In this document: positions 20,856-29,498 of the stretch, piece by piece
How positions within the stretch are numbered: the first letter of the stretch is position 1
How the letters are laid out: the number at the start of each line of letters is the position of its first letter
The notes under the pieces: model-generated
The model's database searches: none
What the model was told of the DNA's origin: nothing
Seen by the model: only the letters and a program-made list of their open reading frames with translations
Virus record (IMG/VR): IMGVR_UViG_3300028569_000120
Location: 1-30,399 of that record
Source: a virus
Length of the DNA: 30,399 bases
Direction: 5' to 3' (one strand)
Program-made: the position numbers and the translations under genes

Positions 20856-22957
20856 TGGATACAACATTAAAAGCAGTAATTAGTTTAGATGACCAAATAT
20901 CAGGTTCTTTGAATAAAATTCAAGGTAATTTGAGTAAGTTCCAACAGGGAGCTACAAGTTCTGCCTCCAAAATAGATAAAGCTTTTGGAGGTACTTTTGA
21001 TAGATTTAATAATTTAGTAAAGACCACTGCTATTGGAACGGTTGGTATGGGAGCGGCTATAGCTGGTTTTGGAATTAAGACGGCTACAGAGCTTCAAGCT
21101 ATGTCAGCTAACTTTGAAACTTTAACTGGTAGTGCTGAAAAAGGGCAGAAAGTATTCTCTGATTTGAAGAAAATGGGAGCCTCAACTCCTTTTGAGACTC
21201 AAGATTTAGCTAAGGCTACTCAAACAATGTTAGCTTTTGGAATATCTGTAGAGGATAGCCAAAAATATTTAGGGATGTTAGGGGATATTTCTATGGGAAA
21301 TAAAGAGAAGCTAGGGAGTTTATCTTTAGCTTTTTCTCAAATGCAATCAACTGGAAGGCTAATGGGACAAGATTTACTCCAAATGATCAATCAAGGATTT
21401 AACCCATTGACTATAATAGCTCAAAAGACAGGTAAATCAATGGCAGTATTGAAAAAAGAGATGGAGGACGGTAAAATCACTACAGAAATGGTGACGGATG
21501 CCTTTAAGACGGCTACTTCGGAGGGCGGATTATTCTATAAAGGTATGGATAGAGGTTCTCAAACTTTAGCCGGAAGGTTCTCAACTTTAATGGACAATGC
21601 TAAAAATTTATCTGCCGGCTTTGTAGGATTAGCTGAAGATGGAACAGTAGTTGAGGGGAGCTTATTAGATTTAGTTCAAAAAGGAGTAAACAAACTTATT
21701 GAGGCTATGGAAAATGTAGATGTAGCTCAATTAAGTAAAGATGTAGCTAGTGGGATTGAATCTATAATAAAAGCCGTAAAAAACGGAATAGAATTTTATA
21801 AAAAATATGAGACGGCTATAAATGCTGTAGCAGTATTTTTAGCTACTCTAGTTGTGGGATTATATGCTTTTCATACGGCTATGAAAGTTATTCAAGGAGT
21901 TGGAGTTATATTTACTGCTTTAACTTCACCGGTAGGGCTTGTAGTATTAGCTATTGCCGCACTAGTAGCTATTGGCTATGTAGTCTATGAGAATTGGAAT
22001 ATTATAACAAAATTCTTAGGAGATTTATTTAATTCAATAAAAAACTCATTTATATCTGCTTGGACTGCTATTAGTAATTTCTTTAATTCAATTTGGAATA
22101 GTGTAAAAAATGCTATTCAAGCTGGTTGGAACTTTATAATAGGAGTTATAAATACTGCAATTCAATCTATAATATGGGCTTTTCAAAACTGGCAAACTGT
22201 ATTAGGATTTATAGTCGGAAGTATTATAGCAGTTATAGTATATGCTTTTATAGGGCTTATAGCTTTATTAAAATTTATATTTGTGGACGGAACAATGTTT
22301 ATAGTCAATACATTGATCTCTATCCCTAGCAGAATTGGGCAATTATGGGACTTCTTGGGTCAGTCTTTTGTCAATGGCTTGAATTGGCTCAAACAAATAG
22401 CTTGGGATGGAATAAATGCTATAATTAGCTTTTTTATAGCACTTCCCGGAAGATCGGTTGGGCTTTGGAACTCATTAAAACATATGTTTAGCACTGGTAT
22501 GGATTCATTAAAGAATTTTGTTTCATCTGGACTCAATGGGATTGTTAGCTTCTTCTCAGGGCTTCCCGAAAGAATTGCTAATGCTTTTGGCTCATTGTGG
22601 AACATAGGTAAAGATGCCGCTAAAAGTATGTGGAACGGATTAATATCTGGATTAGGTAAGTTTGGAGACGGAGTCAAGGCAGCACTTAGATTAGCCGGTA
22701 TTAGATTAGCTTCTGGAACAAACTTTGCTTTTGGAGGGCAGTATTTAGTTGGAGAGACCGGACCGGAATTAGTAACACTCCCACGAGGGGCTCAAGTGAG
22801 TAGAGCTTCGGAGACTAGTGATATGATCAAAGGGCAATCAATTAATATATCTATAAATAACCCTACAGTTAGAAATGACGGAGATATAGATATGATAGTT
22901 GAGCAAGTCACAAGAGCTTTGAATTCAACTCAAAGATTAAAAAGATTAGGAGTATAA
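20855..22957 (+). CDS. tail tape measure protein
   Basis: A 700-aa protein. N-terminal tape measure domain (about 80-250): ELQAMSANFETLTGSAEKGQ, ASTPFETQDLAKATQTML, the GLFYKGMDRGSQTLAGRFS region. The middle has several hydrophobic helices (about 325-375 and 440-490). The C-terminal part has FGGQYLVGETGPELVTLPRGAQV, a typical end of such proteins. Its length sets the tail length; 700 aa points to a tail of roughly 100 nm by the usual 1.5 angstrom per residue rule. Confidence 0.94.
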   Translation: MDTTLKAVISLDDQISGSLNKIQGNLSKFQQGATSSASKIDKAFGGTFDRFNNLVKTTAIGTVGMGAAIAGFGIKTATELQAMSANFETLTGSAEKGQKVFSDLKKMGASTPFETQDLAKATQTMLAFGISVEDSQKYLGMLGDISMGNKEKLGSLSLAFSQMQSTGRLMGQDLLQMINQGFNPLTIIAQKTGKSMAVLKKEMEDGKITTEMVTDAFKTATSEGGLFYKGMDRGSQTLAGRFSTLMDNAKNLSAGFVGLAEDGTVVEGSLLDLVQKGVNKLIEAMENVDVAQLSKDVASGIESIIKAVKNGIEFYKKYETAINAVAVFLATLVVGLYAFHTAMKVIQGVGVIFTALTSPVGLVVLAIAALVAIGYVVYENWNIITKFLGDLFNSIKNSFISAWTAISNFFNSIWNSVKNAIQAGWNFIIGVINTAIQSIIWAFQNWQTVLGFIVGSIIAVIVYAFIGLIALLKFIFVDGTMFIVNTLISIPSRIGQLWDFLGQSFVNGLNWLKQIAWDGINAIISFFIALPGRSVGLWNSLKHMFSTGMDSLKNFVSSGLNGIVSFFSGLPERIANAFGSLWNIGKDAAKSMWNGLISGLGKFGDGVKAALRLAGIRLASGTNFAFGGQYLVGETGPELVTLPRGAQVSRASETSDMIKGQSINISINNPTVRNDGDIDMIVEQVTRALNSTQRLKRLGV

Positions 22958-22960
22958 AAT

Positions 22961-23728
22961 ATGGCAGGGAAAAACATAACATACAACGGATATAATCTAC
23001 AGACTACAGATATAGTGATGACAGGTTTAGAATATCAGAGTATAGATAAAAATTTAAGTATGGCTAGGATATCTACAACTGATATAAATAAATTTATTGA
23101 ATCTTATGTAGCTAATAAAAGAATTGTATATTCTGGATATATAAAAGGGAGTAGTGCTTCGGATGCTGAAAATAAATTAGATACTTTGAAACAAAATGTA
23201 GTTTTAAATAATGTAGCTAATTTAGATATAGAATATTCTGGAGGTACTAGAAGATACAAATGTGTATGTCAAAATGTAGAATTAGAAGAAGAAACTCCGG
23301 CTTTAGATGTAAAAAATATTAAAATAACTTTTGAAACAGTTGAGCCTTTGGGCTTAGATACTTTTACAAATACTATAAATTATTTAACAGAGACAGCTAA
23401 CCCTATAAATAAGAATATAACCTTCTCAGGAACATATTTTACACTTCCTACATATACAATAACTGTGTCATCACAAAGTAATTTAAATAGCATATCTATA
23501 AAGTCTGTGCAAACTAATCAAGAGATAGTAATTCAAAAGACTTATGCTATAAATGATATTATAGAAATAGACACAAGGAATAAGACTGTAAAATATAATG
23601 GCAGTGTTAGTGATTATACTGGAATTTTTCCACTTGTAAATCAAGGAAATAATGACTTAGAATTTGGAGCTACAAGCTCAAGCCACTCATTAAATATTAA
23701 TATAGATTACATAACTAGATACTTGTAA
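22961..23728 (+). CDS. distal tail protein (Dit-like)
   Basis: A 255-aa protein with the Dit-like beginning (ITYNGYNLQTTDI), and a C-terminal beta domain after ITFETVEPLG. It lies directly after the tape measure gene. Dit forms the hub ring at the tail tip. Called from pattern and synteny. Confidence 0.78.
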   Translation: MAGKNITYNGYNLQTTDIVMTGLEYQSIDKNLSMARISTTDINKFIESYVANKRIVYSGYIKGSSASDAENKLDTLKQNVVLNNVANLDIEYSGGTRRYKCVCQNVELEEETPALDVKNIKITFETVEPLGLDTFTNTINYLTETANPINKNITFSGTYFTLPTYTITVSSQSNLNSISIKSVQTNQEIVIQKTYAINDIIEIDTRNKTVKYNGSVSDYTGIFPLVNQGNNDLEFGATSSSHSLNINIDYITRYL

Positions 23729-23729
23729 T

Positions 23730-24992
23730 ATGAGTTTAATAAGAAAAACATATTTATATAAGTTTTATAGAGTAGACGGAAGTTATATAGCTTCCTTTTA
23801 TTCAAATGGCTTTGATTTAGCCACTATCCCAACTTATAGTTGGAAAATCAATGGAGGTAAAGGAAATTTAGCTATAGAGTACATAGCTCCTATTCAAAAG
23901 TTTGTAGCTAATTCTGTAGGAATAAATTTACCTCAAAGAGTTAAAGTATATATGCACGATAAAGAAAGTGCCTCAACAGGACAACTTATTTATTCTGGGA
24001 TATTAGTAGATATTAATTATACATTGACTGGAGAAGGTTTTATTAAGCCAGATGGTTTTTTATATATTTCTGGAGAAAAAGATTTAGAAAATAAAATTGT
24101 AGAAAATGTTATAACAGGTGCCACTACTATATCTTACTCTAATATAGATATAGCAGATGTTATAAAAGATTTATTAAATAAATATCAATTAAAAGGAGGT
24201 TTAGTCACTTATAATAATTTATCTATACCTACGGTTGGAACAAATATATCTATAACTGTAAAAAATGAAACTTATTTAGGAGCTATAAAAAGAATTTGTG
24301 GATATTTACCTCAATTTTGGAGCTTTAATATAGATGGAGAAAATAAATTTAATTTAGTTTATACAGATTTAGAACAAGTAGACCATCAAATTTATATAGG
24401 CAGGGAAGGTATAGAGGGAAGCCTTAGATTATCTTTTGGAGAAGTCACGAACACTGTATTTTTTCACGGAGGAGATACAGGTGGAGGAGTAAAACTTTAT
24501 AAAAAATATAGTATACCTATATCTCAAGGTTTGTTTGGAATTAGTGAAACTATTATTAGTGATGAAAGAGTGACTAATGTGTCTACAGTAGATGTAAAAG
24601 CAGATCAGATATTAAGTAAAAAAGGTTTACCTATTAGATATTTAGAAGCTACAATCGTAGATAGCAATGGCAGTGAATTTGGCTATGATATAGATTCTAT
24701 AAAACCGGGAGATACACTTCAATTATTAAGCTCAGATATCCCTACTGAATTTACAACTTGGAGAGATAATTCTGGAGCTTTAGGAAATATGATATGGGAT
24801 GTAAGTCCTTGGGATTATTCTTTTGCTGGTATATTAGGTGTTCCACTACAAGTGCAAGAAATAAAATATAATCATAATAGAGTTACAATTATTGCTTCGG
24901 ACTTTATAGAAGATTTAGCTACTACAATTAATCAACTAGAAAAAAGGCAACAAGAATTAGAAACTATAGATTCGCCGTCTACTCCCTCCTAA
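23730..24992 (+). CDS. tail-associated hub protein (Tal/gp27-like)
   Basis: A 420-aa protein. The segment IADVIKDLLNKYQLKG, IKRICGYLPQFWSFNIDG, LRLSFGEVTNTVFFHGGD and the C-terminal coiled stretch (TTINQLEKRQQELE) match the hub-type tail proteins that follow Dit. No lysozyme or peptidase domain is fused. It forms the tail tip below Dit. Confidence 0.75.
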   Translation: MSLIRKTYLYKFYRVDGSYIASFYSNGFDLATIPTYSWKINGGKGNLAIEYIAPIQKFVANSVGINLPQRVKVYMHDKESASTGQLIYSGILVDINYTLTGEGFIKPDGFLYISGEKDLENKIVENVITGATTISYSNIDIADVIKDLLNKYQLKGGLVTYNNLSIPTVGTNISITVKNETYLGAIKRICGYLPQFWSFNIDGENKFNLVYTDLEQVDHQIYIGREGIEGSLRLSFGEVTNTVFFHGGDTGGGVKLYKKYSIPISQGLFGISETIISDERVTNVSTVDVKADQILSKKGLPIRYLEATIVDSNGSEFGYDIDSIKPGDTLQLLSSDIPTEFTTWRDNSGALGNMIWDVSPWDYSFAGILGVPLQVQEIKYNHNRVTIIASDFIEDLATTINQLEKRQQELETIDSPSTPS

Positions 24993-25021
24993 TGTGTATA
25001 ATATAAATATAATCTAACAAT

Positions 25022-25252
25022 ATGATAAAAGGGAATATTCACAACACAATACAAGCTAAAGTAAATAAGATAGCAACTAGAATACCTCATAGTTTAACTG
25101 AGGAGCAAGAAAAATTTGCTTTAATGATAGCTCAAGAAGTATTGTTAGATATAATAGAAGATTTAGATTTTGAGTCTCAAGACACAGAGAATAAAAAGAA
25201 ATTAGACAAAATACAAAAAGTTTGGAGTGAGTTTAATAAATTATTACAATGA
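25022..25252 (+). CDS. small helical tail-region protein
   Basis: A 76-aa acidic helical protein (LTEEQEKFALMIAQEVLLDIIED). It sits between hub and fibre genes and overlaps the fibre gene by ATGA. Unknown function. Confidence 0.6.
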   Translation: MIKGNIHNTIQAKVNKIATRIPHSLTEEQEKFALMIAQEVLLDIIEDLDFESQDTENKKKLDKIQKVWSEFNKLLQ

Positions 25253-26304
25253 CAATTAATAAACCTAATAAAACATATTCTTTTGTAGCTACTACAGTTG
25301 CTAAATCTGCAGAAGTCAACACAAATTTTGACAATGCTTTTAGTATGTATGATACAGACGGTTATTTGTATAGTGGTTGGTTTACTTTAGCTGGAGCTAG
25401 TTTAGAGTTTAACAGTTCTGACTCAGTTAAAACTACTGCTGATATAAATTTAACTGGTAAAATACAGGTTGGAGATAAAATGACTTTTGAAAACCCCGGA
25501 GAAAAGTTTTTTACTGTAATAACTATAAACTACAACTCAACTGTAGCTAATAGAACTTATATTCAATTATCTGGAAATACAGTAGCTAATTCTGCTATAA
25601 GTGCTAATTCTGTAGGTCTTTCAAGATATGCCAGACCATTAAAATATCCTACAACAACTCTTGCCTTAGAAATATATCCTATTGGTTCAATTTATACTTC
25701 GGTTGTAAATGTAAACCCTAACACTTATTTTGGAGGAACTTGGAGTGCCTTTGCTACTGGTAGAACATTAGTTGGAGTAGATACAGGACAAACTGAGTTT
25801 GACGCAATAGAAGAAACAGGTGGAGCTAAAACTCATACTTTGACTTCTGGAGAAATGCCGTCTCACACCCATACACAGAATAGCCATAACCATCTACAAG
25901 ATTCACACAATCACATACAGAATAGCCATAACCATCTACAAGACGCACACAATCACACACAAGATAGCCATAATCATACACAAAATTCACATACACATAG
26001 AACAGATATAGCACAACCATATAGCTCTAATCACACACAATTTACAGCAGTTCCTGGTGGTACAGGTGCATCTATAAATGCTGCTGATGGACTGCAATCA
26101 GGAAGTACAACTGCTACCAATCAAGCTACATTTGCTACCAATCAAGCTACATTTGCTACCAATCAAGCTGCATTTGCTACCAATCAAGCTGCATTTGCTA
26201 CCAATCAAGCTACAACCGCTACTAACCAAAATGCAGGTAGTGGAGCTGCTCACAATAACTTGCAGCCTTACATTACAGTTTACTTCTTTAAGAGAACAGC
26301 ATAA
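25249..26304 (+). CDS. tail collar/fibre protein with histidine repeats
   Basis: A 351-aa protein. N-terminal region (1-140) beta-like. Then YPIGSIYTSVVNVNPNTYFGGTW...TGRTLVGVD, the collar-type tip domain found in phage fibre and baseplate ends. Residues 205-253 are seven 7-residue units with an H-x-H core (SHNHLQD-like). Residues 289-330 are six 7-residue units ATNQATF-like. HxH pairs in fibre tips of other phages (T4 gp37 type) bind iron in trimers, so this may be a metal-bound needle. Likely receptor binding. Confidence 0.82.
   Translation: MTINKPNKTYSFVATTVAKSAEVNTNFDNAFSMYDTDGYLYSGWFTLAGASLEFNSSDSVKTTADINLTGKIQVGDKMTFENPGEKFFTVITINYNSTVANRTYIQLSGNTVANSAISANSVGLSRYARPLKYPTTTLALEIYPIGSIYTSVVNVNPNTYFGGTWSAFATGRTLVGVDTGQTEFDAIEETGGAKTHTLTSGEMPSHTHTQNSHNHLQDSHNHIQNSHNHLQDAHNHTQDSHNHTQNSHTHRTDIAQPYSSNHTQFTAVPGGTGASINAADGLQSGSTTATNQATFATNQATFATNQAAFATNQAAFATNQATTATNQNAGSGAAHNNLQPYITVYFFKRTA
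25861..26007 (+). repeat. seven 21-bp tandem repeats encoding H-x-H heptads
   Basis: In-frame 21-bp units give seven residues each: SHTHTQN, SHNHLQD, SHNHIQN, SHNHLQD, AHNHTQD, SHNHTQN, SHTHRTD. The units differ at third bases, so they are maintained by selection and are not a recent expansion. Confidence 0.9.
26113..26238 (+). repeat. six 21-bp tandem repeats encoding ATNQATF units
   Basis: The units are nearly identical at the DNA level (GCTACCAATCAAGC core), giving ATNQATF, ATNQATF, ATNQAAF, ATNQAAF, ATNQATT, ATNQNAG. High identity suggests recent expansion and possible copy-number change by slippage, always in frame. Confidence 0.9.
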
Positions 26305-26319
26305 TCTAACTATAAATAT

Positions 26320-26535
26320 ATGACAAACACACAATGGAACTGGAAAAAATGGCTCAATGGGGTAATCATTATCCCAGAGGATACAACTGACTTGATTAAG
26401 TATGGAACTGCTCTTGTAGTGGCATTATTAGCTAAATATGGCTATGGTGAGATAGGAGAGTTTGAAATGTTATTGATAGGCGGGATAGTAAAGGCTGGGA
26501 TAGATAGATTGCACTATTGGCTTAAATATGAATAA
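26320..26535 (+). CDS. small membrane protein, holin candidate
   Basis: A 71-aa protein with Trp-rich N-terminus, a hydrophobic segment (about 27-41, GTALVVALLAKYG) and a second amphipathic one (about 50-68). It overlaps the next gene by 8 nt. Its place after fibre genes and the later endolysin suit a holin, but the sequence alone does not prove it. Confidence 0.55.
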   Translation: MTNTQWNWKKWLNGVIIIPEDTTDLIKYGTALVVALLAKYGYGEIGEFEMLLIGGIVKAGIDRLHYWLKYE

Positions 26536-26944
26536 TATGAAATTAGATGTAACAAAAAAGTTAGATGATATTATAGAGAGTCCTACAAAATACACTCAGG
26601 AGGAAAAGTTAAATATTCTTTCAAGAGTAGTAAGAGATATATCTATGCAAGTAAGAGGGCATTATAATGATATATCTTTATTAAGGACTATTGTGGAAAA
26701 GGTACAAAAAACTATTGAAGAATTAGATAATAAACTATTTGGAGATAGAGAAAAAGAAGGGATTATATATGAATTATCTGCTTCAATTAAAGAGCTAAAT
26801 TCTAAAATGGCTATACTAGTATGGGTTGGGGTAATAGTAGCTGGGGCAATAATCTTAAATATAATAGGTAATGTATTATCTATTCCAGAAATAAAAAGTT
26901 TTGGTAAAGCAAATCAAGAAATAGTAGAAGTAATAAATAAATAA
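26528..26944 (+). CDS. coiled-coil protein with one membrane segment, holin-like
   Basis: A 138-aa protein, helical/coiled-coil for 1-95, then a clear membrane segment (about 95-120, ILVWVGVIVAGAIILNIIGNVL). Alternative start ATG 26537. With its neighbour it could form a holin/antiholin pair; other roles are possible. Confidence 0.58.
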   Translation: MNNMKLDVTKKLDDIIESPTKYTQEEKLNILSRVVRDISMQVRGHYNDISLLRTIVEKVQKTIEELDNKLFGDREKEGIIYELSASIKELNSKMAILVWVGVIVAGAIILNIIGNVLSIPEIKSFGKANQEIVEVINK

Positions 26945-26988
26945 TATGATGGATCAAGAGGAACACCTAAATTTGTTTAATTAAATAT

Positions 26989-27324
26989 ATGGCTACAAGA
27001 TATAACTTAACAGGAATAAGGGGAGACACAAGGACATTTGTAATAAATGTTCCGGATATTGATTTAACTGGATATGCTTTTAGGCTAACTGTTAAGGAAA
27101 TAGATGATATGTCTGCAAATGACACAAATGCTTTATTAGCTAAATCTTGGAATACCATTGTAACAATTAACCAAACCTCTATAATTTTGACTCCTGCTGA
27201 CACAGCTTTTAATGAAGGAATATACAAATATGATGTGCAAATGACAAGCCCACAAAGCAATGTATATACCCTTGTGTATGGGGATTGGAACCAAGTTAAT
27301 GACACAACTAAAACAACACCATAA
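26989..27324 (+). CDS. BppU N-terminal-like baseplate protein
   Basis: A 111-aa beta-rich protein with the start YNLTGIRGDTRTFVINV and LTGYAFRLTVKE, as in BppU N-terminal domains that attach receptor-binding proteins to the baseplate. It overlaps the next gene (TAATG). The protein is only the attachment domain; the fibre part is separate. Confidence 0.65.
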   Translation: MATRYNLTGIRGDTRTFVINVPDIDLTGYAFRLTVKEIDDMSANDTNALLAKSWNTIVTINQTSIILTPADTAFNEGIYKYDVQMTSPQSNVYTLVYGDWNQVNDTTKTTP

Positions 27325-28259
27325 TGGCTGATATAATAAATGCAACAATTGAAGAGATCCAAATTGATGTAACCCTTGAAGGAGCTATAATAGGACAGCA
27401 AGGGGGAGGGGGAGGAATTACTGACGGAGATAAAGGAGATATTTTGGTTTCTGGAAGTGGTGCAACTTGGACAATACAAAATATGTCTGAAAATGCTACT
27501 GTTACCACTGGAACTTATGTTTCTAATGTAAATCAAACTTTACTTATTAAAGCAAGTAAATCTACAGCTGGGACAATTACAAAAGGTCAAGTGGTGTATA
27601 TTGTCGGTTCTACAGGAAGTCATCTTACAGTTGAATTAGCAAGAGCTGATGTTGAGGCAACTTCTGCTTATACTATTGGGATTGCTGCCACAACTATAAC
27701 GGGAAGTGCTGATGGATTTATAATGCAATATGGTAGATTGAATGGGTTATCTACTTTGCCAACTGCTACATTTAGTGACGGAGATGCTATTTATTTATCT
27801 GAGACAACTGCTGGGGCATATAGAGTTGGAACTCCTATAGCTCCTAATCACGGTGTGTTATTAGGATTTGTAATAAGAGCTTCTAATGGGTCAGCTGGTG
27901 AAATTGATGTTAAAATACAAAATTATCAGGAACTTGAAGAGTTATCTGATGTATATATTACAAGCAAAACTGCTAATGATTTTCTTATTAGAAATGCTAC
28001 AAATACTAGATGGGAAAATACTACTCTTGCTAATGCAAAAACAGTATTAGGAATTAACAATACTTTTTCTACTATAACTGTATCTGGTCAATCTGATGTG
28101 GTAGCAGATACAACCTCTGACACCTTAACACTTGTAGCTGGTTCATATATAACCTTGACAACTAATGCTACAAATGATGAAATAACTATAGCTTCCACAG
28201 GAGGTGGCGGAGGCTTTACTTATCCTCAATTATTATCAGCAATATCATTAAGAATATAA
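27324..28259 (+). CDS. tail fibre/appendage protein
   Basis: A 311-aa, Thr/Ser/Gly-rich beta protein. A glycine-run linker near residue 30 and GDKGDILVSGSGATWTI are typical of fibre proteins; the middle (DAIYLSETTAGAYRVGTP) recurs in phage appendages. A second glycine run is near the C-terminus. Likely attached through the BppU-like protein. Receptor specificity unknown. Confidence 0.72.
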   Translation: MADIINATIEEIQIDVTLEGAIIGQQGGGGGITDGDKGDILVSGSGATWTIQNMSENATVTTGTYVSNVNQTLLIKASKSTAGTITKGQVVYIVGSTGSHLTVELARADVEATSAYTIGIAATTITGSADGFIMQYGRLNGLSTLPTATFSDGDAIYLSETTAGAYRVGTPIAPNHGVLLGFVIRASNGSAGEIDVKIQNYQELEELSDVYITSKTANDFLIRNATNTRWENTTLANAKTVLGINNTFSTITVSGQSDVVADTTSDTLTLVAGSYITLTTNATNDEITIASTGGGGGFTYPQLLSAISLRI

Positions 28260-28262
28260 AAT

Positions 28263-29108
28263 ATGATTGCATTAACAGCAACAAATCAAATACTAGGACT
28301 TAACACATCATCTGCTTCTAACATAGATGTAGTTGTATCTTACACAGACCACACAACTACTGGAGGAACTTTAGGAACTCAAGATGCTTTAATTACAACC
28401 GCTACAGATACAACTATTTTATCAGCTCCTGCTTCTTCTACTCAAAGGCAAGTAAAAATGATTTCAATCAATAATACTAGTGCTACAACAAATACAGTTA
28501 TTATTAAAAAAGATGTTGGAGGTACAGAATATGATATCATTAGAGTTGTTTTGTCTCAAAATGAAAGGTTAGAATATACAGATATGTTAGGTTGGGAAGT
28601 ATATGCTAATTCTGGAGGTAGAAAATCTTCTATCAATCAAGGTAATTCACCTACCTCATCTACTATTTCTGCTAGTGTATTAGCTTCAGAGGTAACTAAT
28701 AACAATGCAACAGCTAACACAATTCAAGATGTAACTGGATTATCTTTCCCAGTAATTGCTAATAAAAGATATTGGTTTCAGTTTCAAATTCAATATTCTG
28801 CTACTTCTGCAGGTACTACTGGTTCTAGGTGGTCAATTGACGGTCCTACTATTGGCAGACTTAATTATATGTCTGAATATTCTTTAAGTTCAACTACTAC
28901 TACACGAAATCCACAAAATACAGCTTATGATGTACCTTCAGCTTCTAGTGCTAGCTCAACTACAACTGGAAACAACTGGGCTACAATAGAAGGTATGATA
29001 ACACCTTCTGCTGATGGTATTGTTATAGCTAGATTTGCTTCTGAGGTTGCTTCTTCTCCTGTAACTGCTCTTGCAGGTTCTGTAGTGTATTATCAGCAAT
29101 TAAACTAG
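28263..29108 (+). CDS. tail fibre/receptor-binding protein
   Basis: A 281-aa Thr/Ser-rich beta protein. N-terminal half resembles an appendage domain (ISINNTSATTNTVIIKKD, ERLEYTDMLGWEVY). The C-terminal half (YWFQFQIQYSATSAGTTGSRW) is beta-sandwich like. Probably a receptor-binding or decoration protein of the tail tip. Confidence 0.68.
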   Translation: MIALTATNQILGLNTSSASNIDVVVSYTDHTTTGGTLGTQDALITTATDTTILSAPASSTQRQVKMISINNTSATTNTVIIKKDVGGTEYDIIRVVLSQNERLEYTDMLGWEVYANSGGRKSSINQGNSPTSSTISASVLASEVTNNNATANTIQDVTGLSFPVIANKRYWFQFQIQYSATSAGTTGSRWSIDGPTIGRLNYMSEYSLSSTTTTRNPQNTAYDVPSASSASSTTTGNNWATIEGMITPSADGIVIARFASEVASSPVTALAGSVVYYQQLN

Positions 29109-29154
29109 ACATTTAGAGTAAAATATGTTAGAGTATAACAAATAACTTCACTCT

Positions 29155-29496
29155 ATGTTTTATTCAAAATACAAAGCTAAAAAAACAGAAGTAGATGGAA
29201 TAACCTTTGACTCTAAAAGTGAGGCTAAGAGATACGAAGAATTGAAACTGCTACAAAGAGGTGGTGCAATACAAAACTTGTCTCTACAGCCTCGTTTTAT
29301 GCTTCAGGAGGGGTTTGTAAACATAGACACAGGTAAGAAAGAAAAAGCTATTGAATATGTATCAGATTTTATGTATAGTGAAGGAGATAGGATTGTGGTT
29401 GAAGATGTAAAAGGATTCAAAACATCTGACTATAAAATTAAAAGGAAGCTGTTTATACATAAGTATCAGTCCGAATATAAGCATATAGAAACATAA
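29155..29496 (+). CDS. DUF1064 nuclease-like protein
   Basis: A 113-aa protein matching DUF1064: SKYKAKKTEVDGITFDSKSEAKRYEELK, IQNLSLQPRF, YVSDFMY and VVEDVKGFKT. Conserved E23, D71 and D84-x-K86 fit a PD-(D/E)XK nuclease core (Vsr/Holliday-resolvase-like). Such proteins often occur in phage replication modules; here it is between fibre and lysis genes, unusual. A 46-nt gap with a hairpin overlaps its start. Confidence 0.85.
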   Translation: MFYSKYKAKKTEVDGITFDSKSEAKRYEELKLLQRGGAIQNLSLQPRFMLQEGFVNIDTGKKEKAIEYVSDFMYSEGDRIVVEDVKGFKTSDYKIKRKLFIHKYQSEYKHIET

Positions 29497-29498
29497 TT

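Noticed and set aside
25861-26238. CRISPR-like array
   Set aside because: The units are contiguous, in frame and have no spacers; they are protein-coding tandem repeats.
26078-26334. Overlapping ORFs on both strands in the repeat region
   Set aside because: They exist because the 21-bp repeats keep all frames open; their proteins are simple repeats (LLPIKLH, SLIGSKC) without start context.
26946-26984. 12-aa ORF between 26944 and 26989
   Set aside because: Too short, no motif, no SD.
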